Part shown: positions 58,499 through 64,000 of the stretch, piece after piece
How positions within the stretch are numbered: position 1 is the first letter of the stretch
How the letters are laid out: each line of letters begins with the position of its first letter
Origin: JAVKFY01 sp040223615
Lineage (GTDB): Bacteria; Pseudomonadota; Alphaproteobacteria; GCA-2731375
Length of the DNA: 64,000 nt
Reading direction: 5' to 3'
Assembly (NCBI GenBank): GCA_040223615.1
Contig: JAVKFY010000005.1
Location: forward strand, 1 to 64,000
Position numbers and translations under genes: made by a program
The notes under the pieces: model-generated
The model's database searches: none
The model's input: the letters and a program-made list of their open reading frames with translations, nothing else
Told to the model about the DNA's origin: nothing

Positions 58499-59806
58499 TC
58501 AGCGCAGCAGCGCGCCGCGCGTGGTGACGAACTCTTCCACCGCCTCGGCCAGGGCGTCGAACTCCGCCTCCGTCATTGGCAGCGACAGTACGAACATGCC
58601 GCGCGCCGCGGCGTAGACGCCCGACGCCAGCAGGTCCTTGTGCAGCAACGGGCGCAGTTCGTTGCGTCCGGCCAGCACGTCGTCGAAGTTGCGCGGCGGC
58701 GTGCGGCTGAAGTGCACCGCGGTCATCGAGCCGCGCCCGGTGAAGCACATGGCGGCGTCGTGCCGTTGCGCGATCGCGTTCAACCGCTCGCGAAGATGGT
58801 CACCGCGTGCATTGAAGTCAGGCGCGAGATCTTCCGTGTAAACTTTTGATATTCCGGCAAAACCGGCGCTCATAGTCAGTGCGTTGTTGTTGAACGTGCC
58901 GGCGTGCGGGATCGCGTCGGGTTTACGCGGATCGTACAGGTCGATCAGGTCGGCGCGGCCGCCGAAGGCCCCGAAGCTGAGCCCGCCGCCAATATACTTG
59001 CCCAGCGTGGCGAGGTCGGGCGTCACGCCGGAAAGCCCTTGCCAGCCGCTCGGGCCCAGGCGCGAGGTCATCACCTCGTCGAAGATCAGCAACGTGCCGA
59101 CCCGCTTGGTCTCCTCGCGCAGCATCGCCAGGAAGGCCGGGTCGGACGGGATGCAGCCGCCGCTGCCCAGCATCGGCTCCAGAATCACGCAGGCCAGGTC
59201 CTCGCCATGCTCGGCGATCAGCTTCCTGGTGCCGTCGATGTCGTTGTAGCGCGCCTTCACGTAGGGGAAGGGTGCGTTGATCGGCATGTTCGGCGCCGCG
59301 AAGTAGAGCAGGCCGCCGTGGTAGCCGCCGTCGAACACCATCACCTTCGACCGACCCGTGGCGACGCGGGCGGTCGAGATCGCCATCAAGTTCGCTTCGG
59401 TACCGGAGTTGGTGAAGCGCAGCCGCTCCATCGCCGGGAACCGCGCCGCCACCGCGCCGGCGAGCTTGGCTTCCATGGCGGTGTGGCCGCCCAGCACGAT
59501 GCCGCCGTCCAGCGCCTCGCGCAGCGCCGCCATGATGGTCGGGTTGGAGTGGCCGTAGAGCCCGGCGGTATATTCGCCCAGGAAGTCGACATATTCGTGC
59601 CCGTCGGCGTCCCACACCCGGCAGCCTTCGCCACGGGCGATCGTCAGCGGGAAGGGCGGGAAGAACAGCACCGTACGCGTATTGCCGCCGGGCATCGAGG
59701 CCAGCGCCTCGTCATACTGGGCGTGGCTCTTCGGGTTGGATGCGACGTAGTTGGCGTCGGCTTCCGCCAGCGCCCCGTCGAGGTCGACATTCGTGGTCGT
59801 GTTCAT
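58499..59806 (-). CDS. Class III aminotransferase, glutamate-1-semialdehyde aminomutase-like
   Basis: The 435-residue PLP enzyme has the cofactor lysine Lys270 in GKYIGGGLSFGA, EYTAGLYGHSNP, and LRFTNSGTEANL. It is of the aminotransferase/aminomutase fold, but long neighbours such as hemA are absent, so the tetrapyrrole role is doubtful. It converges on the ethylene-receptor-like gene. An Lrp/AsnC ligand domain and RhlE lie upstream on the same strand. Confidence 0.8.
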   Translation of the reverse strand: MNTTTNVDLDGALAEADANYVASNPKSHAQYDEALASMPGGNTRTVLFFPPFPLTIARGEGCRVWDADGHEYVDFLGEYTAGLYGHSNPTIMAALREALDGGIVLGGHTAMEAKLAGAVAARFPAMERLRFTNSGTEANLMAISTARVATGRSKVMVFDGGYHGGLLYFAAPNMPINAPFPYVKARYNDIDGTRKLIAEHGEDLACVILEPMLGSGGCIPSDPAFLAMLREETKRVGTLLIFDEVMTSRLGPSGWQGLSGVTPDLATLGKYIGGGLSFGAFGGRADLIDLYDPRKPDAIPHAGTFNNNALTMSAGFAGISKVYTEDLAPDFNARGDHLRERLNAIAQRHDAAMCFTGRGSMTAVHFSRTPPRNFDDVLAGRNELRPLLHKDLLASGVYAAARGMFVLSLPMTEAEFDALAEAVEEFVTTRGALLR

Positions 59807-59869
59807 GGCCCGATGTTAGATCGAATGCCGGCGCGATTCACGCGTCGCGATGACCCGACTGCTGTTTGA

Positions 59870-60112
59870 TCAGGCGAAGGTCTTGAAGGTGATCAGCGTG
59901 AAGGTGTCCTTCACCCCGGGCAGGCGCTGGATAGACTCGGTGACGAAGTGGCCGATGTCGGTGCCCTCGGCCAGGTAGCACTTCATCATCAGGTCGTACT
60001 GGCCTGAAGTGGAGTAGACCTCGGAGATCTGGTCGGAGGTCTCCACCGCGTGGCTGGCGACATCGTAGGTCTTACCCAGCTCGCACTTCACCATGACGAA
60101 GATGGTCTGCAT
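59870..60112 (-). CDS. Stand-alone Lrp/AsnC ligand-binding (RAM) domain
   Basis: The 80-residue protein matches only the ligand-binding half of Lrp/AsnC regulators: FVMVKCELGKTYDVA, ISEVYSTSGQYDLMMKC, and LPGVKDTFTLITF. It lacks the helix-turn-helix. Such orphan RAM domains form octamers and may modulate real Lrp proteins or enzymes. It lies 63 bases upstream of the aminotransferase gene on the same strand. Confidence 0.8.
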   Translation of the reverse strand: MQTIFVMVKCELGKTYDVASHAVETSDQISEVYSTSGQYDLMMKCYLAEGTDIGHFVTESIQRLPGVKDTFTLITFKTFA

Positions 60113-60145
60113 GAAACCGGTCTCCCTGGTGTCGCGCGCCGGGCG

Positions 60146-61651
60146 CTAGGCGCGACCGCTCTGCCGGGCGATGAAGGCCGGCATGTGATCGCCCCAGCCG
60201 ACCACCGCTTCGTCGCGATCCTCACGCCCGCGACCGCCGCGCTCGCCCCGGCCCCGGCCGCCGCGACCACCGCGCGAGCCGGACTCGTTCTTGCGCCGGC
60301 GATCGCCGGCATTGCCATTGCCTGAGGCCTCGGCCGCTTCGGCGGTCTCGTCGGCGTCCTTCGGCTCGGACCTGTCGGCCTTCTCGGCCTTCCTAGGCCG
60401 GTCGGCTTTCTCGACCTTCTCCGGCTTGTCGGCTGGCTTGTCGGTCGCCTTGGCAGCCGGCTTGTCCTTGGCGCCGCCGCGCCGCCGGCGCGGACGCCGG
60501 CCGTCGTCGCTGTCATCGACCTGCTCGGCGTCGATGCCGTCGATGGTGATGCGCTCGATCTGCTTGCCGATCAGGCGCTCCACCGCGCCCAGGAACTTGC
60601 CGTCGTCGGGTGTGGCCAGCGTGAAGGCCTGGCCGCGCATGCCGGCGCGCCCGGTACGGCCGATCCGGTGCACGTAGTCCTCTGCGTGGATCGGCACGTC
60701 GAACAGGAACACATGGCTCATGCCGGCGACGTCGAGTCCGCGCGCGGCAACGTCGGAACACACCAGCAGCTTGGTCTCGCCTTGCTTGAACTTCTCCAGA
60801 GTCTCCATGCGGTGGCTCTGGCTCATGTCGCCGTGCAGCGCCGCGACGTTGAAGCCGTGACTCTTCAGCGACTTGTAGACGATGTCGACGTCGCGCTTGC
60901 GGTTGCAGAAGATGAAAGCGTTCTTCACGTCCGCGCGCCGCAGCAGGGTACGCAACGCATCGCGCTTGCCGGCCTGCGGTACGATCGCCAGCGACTGTTC
61001 CACGGTTTCCGCCGGGCTCGCCGGCGGCGCCACCGTGATCTCCTTCGGCATGGTCAGGAACTGGTCGGCCAGCCGCTTGATCTCCGGCGGCATCGTCGCC
61101 GAGAACAGCAGCGTCTGGCGGTTCGGGCCGAGCAGCGAGACGATCTTTTCGACGTCCGGGATGAAGCCCATGTCGAGCATCCGGTCAGCCTCGTCGACGA
61201 CCAGGATCTCGACCCCGCGCAGCAGCAGCCCGCCGCGCTCGAAGTGGTCCAGCAGCCGGCCCGGTGTGGCGATCAGCACGTCGACGCCGCGGTCGATCTT
61301 CTTCAACTGCTCGTCGAACGACACGCCGCCGATCAGCAGCGCCATCGAGAGCTTGTTGTACTTGCCGTAGGTCTCGAAGTTTTCCGAGACCTGGGCGGCG
61401 AGCTCGCGAGTCGGTTCCAGGATCAGCGTCCGCGGCATCCGCGCCTTGGCCCGGCCCTGCGCCAGGATGTCGATCATCGGCAGGGTGAAGCTGGCGGTCT
61501 TGCCGGTACCGGTCTGGGCGCAGCCAAGGATATCGCGCCCTTGCAGCACGATGGGGATGGCTTGTTCCTGGATCGGAGTCGGTGTCCGATAGCCGGCGTC
61601 GTCGACGGCTTTCAGGACGGTTTCACTAAGGCCGAGGTCGGCGAATGTCAT
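60146..61651 (-). CDS. rhlE: DEAD-box RNA helicase RhlE
   Basis: The 501-residue helicase has Q motif PTPIQEQAIP, motif I AQTGTGKT, motif II VDEADRMLDMGF, SAT, and motif VI HRIGRTGRAG. The last ~130 residues form a basic low-complexity tail rich in Lys/Ala/Asp then Arg/Gly (RGGRGGRGRG), which binds RNA. It remodels ribosomal and cold-shock RNAs. Gap to the RAM gene is 33 bases. Confidence 0.9.
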   Translation of the reverse strand: MTFADLGLSETVLKAVDDAGYRTPTPIQEQAIPIVLQGRDILGCAQTGTGKTASFTLPMIDILAQGRAKARMPRTLILEPTRELAAQVSENFETYGKYNKLSMALLIGGVSFDEQLKKIDRGVDVLIATPGRLLDHFERGGLLLRGVEILVVDEADRMLDMGFIPDVEKIVSLLGPNRQTLLFSATMPPEIKRLADQFLTMPKEITVAPPASPAETVEQSLAIVPQAGKRDALRTLLRRADVKNAFIFCNRKRDVDIVYKSLKSHGFNVAALHGDMSQSHRMETLEKFKQGETKLLVCSDVAARGLDVAGMSHVFLFDVPIHAEDYVHRIGRTGRAGMRGQAFTLATPDDGKFLGAVERLIGKQIERITIDGIDAEQVDDSDDGRRPRRRRGGAKDKPAAKATDKPADKPEKVEKADRPRKAEKADRSEPKDADETAEAAEASGNGNAGDRRRKNESGSRGGRGGRGRGERGGRGREDRDEAVVGWGDHMPAFIARQSGRA

Positions 61652-61848
61652 TCGTTGGCGGGTTCTCGTAATTGCGCAGACACGCTTGCATGTATCGAGG
61701 AAGCACTGTGGCGTTGCCTGGACGCCGCTTCATTTGCCCGCGAAATAGTTGCTGCACCGCGAAAAGTCAAGATTTCGTGGGAACATAACGGTTTTGCGTC
61801 ATGATCATGGCTGGCCTACGTTGCGGCCGTCGCGGACCAGAAGGGCGC

Positions 61849-62550
61849 ATGACGATGATTCCATTGATCCTGGTACCCGGCGTGCTGTGCGACCGGACGC
61901 TGTTCGCGCCGCAGCTCGCGGCACTCTCCGACATCGCCGACATCCACGTCACCGACGAACACCTGTATCACGACGACATTGGCGAGATCGCCGATGCCAT
62001 CCTCGCCGACGCGCCGGAGCGTTTCGCCGTCGCCGGGCTGTCTTTCGGCGGCTACATCGTCTTCGAGCTGCTGCGTCGCGCACCGCAGCGGATCAGCCAC
62101 GCCGCCTTTCTCGACACCTCCGCCCGCGCCGACACCGAGGAACGCAAGCAGGCCCGTGCCAAGGATCTCGCGCGGGTCGGCGAGGGCCGGTTCATCGGAG
62201 TCAGCGAAGGCTTGCTGCCGCTGTTCATGCACCCCGATCACCTGGCCGACGATAATCTAAGAAACAGAGTTAAGAATATGACACAACGCGTTGGAGAAGA
62301 AGCGTTTGTAAGCCAGATTCATGCGGTAATGTCACGGCCTGACAGCCGCCCGGACCTGGCCGCGATCACCTGCCCGACGCTGGTCCTGGTCGGCGCCGAG
62401 GACCAGATGACGCCGCCGGAGCTGGCGCGCGAAATCCATGCCGGCATCGCCGGCTCGCGCCTGGTCGAAGTGCCGCACTGCGGCCACCTCGCCACCATCG
62501 AACAGCCCGAGGCGGTGAACGCCGCGCTACGCGAGTGGCTCGCCGACTAG
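61849..62550 (+). CDS. Alpha/beta hydrolase
   Basis: The 233-residue hydrolase has nucleophile Ser in GLSFGG, acid in GAEDQMTPP and His in PHCGHLA. The ATG at 61849 has a ribosome site (AGAAGGG). Bases 62251-62330, coding for about residues 135-161, are only ~39% G+C with rare codons (CTA, AGA, GTA, TCA), unlike the rest of the gene and window. The reading frame stays open through it. Substrate unknown. It ends overlapping the lipoprotein gene by 4 bases. Confidence 0.8.
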   Translation: MTMIPLILVPGVLCDRTLFAPQLAALSDIADIHVTDEHLYHDDIGEIADAILADAPERFAVAGLSFGGYIVFELLRRAPQRISHAAFLDTSARADTEERKQARAKDLARVGEGRFIGVSEGLLPLFMHPDHLADDNLRNRVKNMTQRVGEEAFVSQIHAVMSRPDSRPDLAAITCPTLVLVGAEDQMTPPELAREIHAGIAGSRLVEVPHCGHLATIEQPEAVNAALREWLAD

Positions 62551-63107
62551 CACGGCGTGCCGCAGCCGCTGGTCTGGTTCGGGTCGTCGGTGCGCAGGGT
62601 GCGGATCAGCGCGTCGTTGATGCCGGCGACCAGCATCGGGTCGCTCGGTCCTTTGGCACGCGGCACGGTTGCCGTGCTCTCCGAGGCGAGCTCGTCGCCG
62701 TGGCAGAAGGCGACCAGCACCAGCGTCCGGCCACCGCCGGTCACGGTCGGAATCTTGTCGCCAGCCATCATCCGGCAGGCATCGGTCCCGTCGGCCACGG
62801 TCGGCGCCGGGTCGAACACCAGCACCACGCGGCCGAGGTCGCCGTCGCGCGCCGCCTGGGTCATCGCGAGACGTGCCGACGGGTGACCGGCCGGCAGCTC
62901 CAATGCTGCCAGCAGATCGCCCAGCGCGGCCTCGTCATAAGGCGCGCCGTAGACGGCCGTCGGCATCACTCCGTTGCGGATCGTGTGGGCGGTCAGCTCG
63001 GGCGTGTAGAAGGCGCTGTGATATTCGCCGGTGACGGTATTGCCGCCGCACGCCGACAACGCGGCCGTCATAACCGCGGCAGTCAGGCAGGTTCGAAACA
63101 TCTTCAT
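62547..63107 (-). CDS. Lipoprotein with C-terminal cysteines (copy 1)
   Basis: The 186-residue protein has a signal with lipobox LSAC (lipidated Cys). It shares motifs with the next gene: AFYTPEL, MPTAVYG, GRVVLVF, and AFCHGDELASE. It ends in two Cys (SGCGTPC). I know no function. The two genes are tandem, so a duplication is likely. Confidence 0.7.
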   Translation of the reverse strand: MKMFRTCLTAAVMTAALSACGGNTVTGEYHSAFYTPELTAHTIRNGVMPTAVYGAPYDEAALGDLLAALELPAGHPSARLAMTQAARDGDLGRVVLVFDPAPTVADGTDACRMMAGDKIPTVTGGGRTLVLVAFCHGDELASESTATVPRAKGPSDPMLVAGINDALIRTLRTDDPNQTSGCGTPC

Positions 63108-63116
63108 GGCCTCACA

Positions 63117-63686
63117 CTAGCAGCCGGTCAGGGCACTGGGGCAGTCGGAATCCCGGTTCGGATCGTGCGTCGGGAGCAGCCGCGACAGCATCACCTGCAT
63201 CGCGTTCTTGAATGCCGGGTCGGCCGGGCTGCCGGGCCGGGCGGTGACCAGCTCGACCTCGCTGGCGAGCCCGTCGCCGTGGCAGAACGCGGCCATCACC
63301 GACAGCTTTCCGCCGCGCGCCGCCGCGGGCGGCGTGTCATGCGTCATCCGGCACAAGGTATCGCCGCCGGGCGCCGGGCCGGCGCCGGCGAACAACAGCA
63401 CCACGCGGCCGTCCTCGCCGGACTGCGCCTTGGGCGTCGCCGCGAACGGCACCTGCACGTGGCCGCCGGGCATGCGCAGGTTGCTGGCCACCTGCTCGCC
63501 GGAGTTCGGGCCGAACGGATGGCCGTACACCGCCACCGGCATGTAGCCCTCGCGGGCCGCGTAGTTCACCAGGCTGGGCGAGTAGAAGGCCTGGTAGTTC
63601 TCGCCATAGAGCGTGCCGCCGCCGCTCTGGCAGCCGCTCAGCAGGCCGCCGAAGACGGTGGCCAGGATCGCAAGTCGCATGAACAT
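63117..63686 (-). CDS. Lipoprotein with C-terminal cysteines (copy 2)
   Basis: The 189-residue protein has a signal with lipobox LSGC. It shares AFYSPSL, MPVAVYG, GRVVLLF and AFCHGDGLASE with its neighbour. AGGAGG before the ATG at 63686 fixes the start; a GTG at 63695 is less likely. It ends with Cys residues (CPSALTGC). Possible partners at the outer membrane; role unknown. Confidence 0.7.
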   Translation of the reverse strand: MFMRLAILATVFGGLLSGCQSGGGTLYGENYQAFYSPSLVNYAAREGYMPVAVYGHPFGPNSGEQVASNLRMPGGHVQVPFAATPKAQSGEDGRVVLLFAGAGPAPGGDTLCRMTHDTPPAAARGGKLSVMAAFCHGDGLASEVELVTARPGSPADPAFKNAMQVMLSRLLPTHDPNRDSDCPSALTGC

Positions 63687-63798
63687 GTCCGTCACCTCCT
63701 GCGGGCCGGACCTCCCATGCCAAAGATATCTATCCAGATCGCGTTCTCGGCAAGGGCCGTGCCATAGACGCTACCGGCCGCCGGGTTATTCCACCCGC

Positions 63799-64000
63799 CT
63801 AGATATCAAGGTCTTCGACGAAGGCCGCGTTGTCCTGGATGAACTGGAAGCGCAGCTCCGGCTTGCGGCCCATCAGGCTCTCGACCAGTGAGTCGGTGTC
63901 CTTGGCCAGATCCTCCGGGATCACGACCTTGAGCAGGGTGCGGTTGGCCGGGTTCATCGTGGTCTCGCGCAACTGCGCCGGCGGCATCTCGCCCAGGCCC
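63799..64000 (-). CDS. parE: DNA topoisomerase IV subunit B, C-terminal fragment
   Basis: Only the last 67 residues are in the window; the gene continues beyond position 64000. The fragment opens GLGEMPPAQLRETTM, a TOPRIM-end motif of ParE/GyrB, and closes with GRKPELRFQFIQDNA. The ending suits alphaproteobacterial ParE better than GyrB as far as I recall. ParE separates linked daughter chromosomes with ParC. The start codon cannot be given. Confidence 0.82.
   Translation of the reverse strand, partial: GLGEMPPAQLRETTMNPANRTLLKVVIPEDLAKDTDSLVESLMGRKPELRFQFIQDNAAFVEDLDI

Noticed and set aside
58499..59806. hemL (glutamate-1-semialdehyde aminomutase for tetrapyrroles)
   Set aside because: Alphaproteobacteria normally use ALA synthase, and no tetrapyrrole gene is adjacent; only the fold can be supported.
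1..64000. CRISPR arrays, tRNA/rRNA genes, insertion sequences, prophage
   Set aside because: No spaced direct repeats, tRNA cloverleaf or CCA-end patterns, transposase or phage genes were recognised.

Overview
The window is a GC-rich (roughly two-thirds G+C by eye), densely coding chromosomal segment. It most resembles a free-living alphaproteobacterium of Rhodospirillales type: ParE-type topoisomerase tail, CtrA-like TTAA-N7-TTAAC box, Tat-exported binding protein, 3-hydroxyanthranilate dioxygenase, YnjBCD-type transporter and palindromic intergenic repeats of alphaproteobacterial style. No tRNA, rRNA, insertion sequence, prophage or CRISPR array was seen, and no gene-free stretch exceeds 300 bases. 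The first ~110 bases are homopolymer runs that look like a contig-end artefact.

Layout. (a) 0.2-9.4 kb: a small membrane protein, a PotD/PotB/PotC-like ABC importer without its ATPase, a membrane-anchored class III adenylate cyclase, a DUF1801 protein, a MoxR ATPase/VWA pair, a sugar-nucleotide epimerase and a 3-hydroxyanthranilate 3,4-dioxygenase. (b) 9.4-12.1 kb: a FlaEY-like protein with a beta-propeller (SBBP) repeat block inside flagellin/hook-like flanks. (c) 12.3-24.1 kb: a co-directional surface-sugar operon with a heptose-pathway-like set (nucleotidyltransferase-kinase fusion, SIS isomerase, HAD phosphatase, APH-like kinase), a split transketolase, two DegT aminotransferases, and a 'sporadic carbohydrate cluster' set (2OG-Fe(II) oxygenase, LIC12192-like protein, methyltransferase, RmlD-like reductase). 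(d) 24.1-25.5 kb: a clear cyclic-di-GMP-I (GEMM) riboswitch directly before a ParA-like ATPase and a ribbon-helix-helix partner. (e) 25.5-35 kb: a P1 peptidase, then a CDP/UDP-sugar block (rfbF on plus; FAD oxidoreductase, two epimerases, UDP-glucose dehydrogenase, rfbH and a CgeB-like glycosyltransferase on minus). (f) 35-50.9 kb: a YnjBCD-like importer, AtzH-like protein, Wzx-like flippase, GT2, a fused double ABC exporter, two MFS/methyltransferase genes, a GT39-like membrane glycosyltransferase, a LigB/DOPA dioxygenase and two tiny membrane proteins. (g) 50.9-57.3 kb: a MarR-controlled 2-aminobenzoate-CoA-ligase-like cluster (ligase, old-yellow-enzyme/FN3 fusion, MarR, SDR, cupin, DHA2 efflux pump). 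(h) 57.5-64 kb: a diguanylate cyclase with an ethylene-receptor-type membrane domain, an aminomutase-like enzyme, a stand-alone Lrp/AsnC ligand domain, RhlE helicase, an alpha/beta hydrolase, two paralogous lipoproteins, and the 3' end of parE at the window edge.

The most exciting reading is a second-messenger circuit with input and output in one window. The protein at 57481-58494 carries every residue I know to be needed for copper/ethylene binding in plant ETR1 (Asp, Tyr, Ile, Pro, Ile, Cys, His, all at a constant +10 offset) fused to an intact GGDEF domain with an I-site. A near-textbook c-di-GMP riboswitch at 24138-24231 sits over the ribosome binding site of a ParA/ribbon-helix-helix pair at the end of a surface-polysaccharide operon. 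That the two ends are linked is inference; each end is visible in the sequence.
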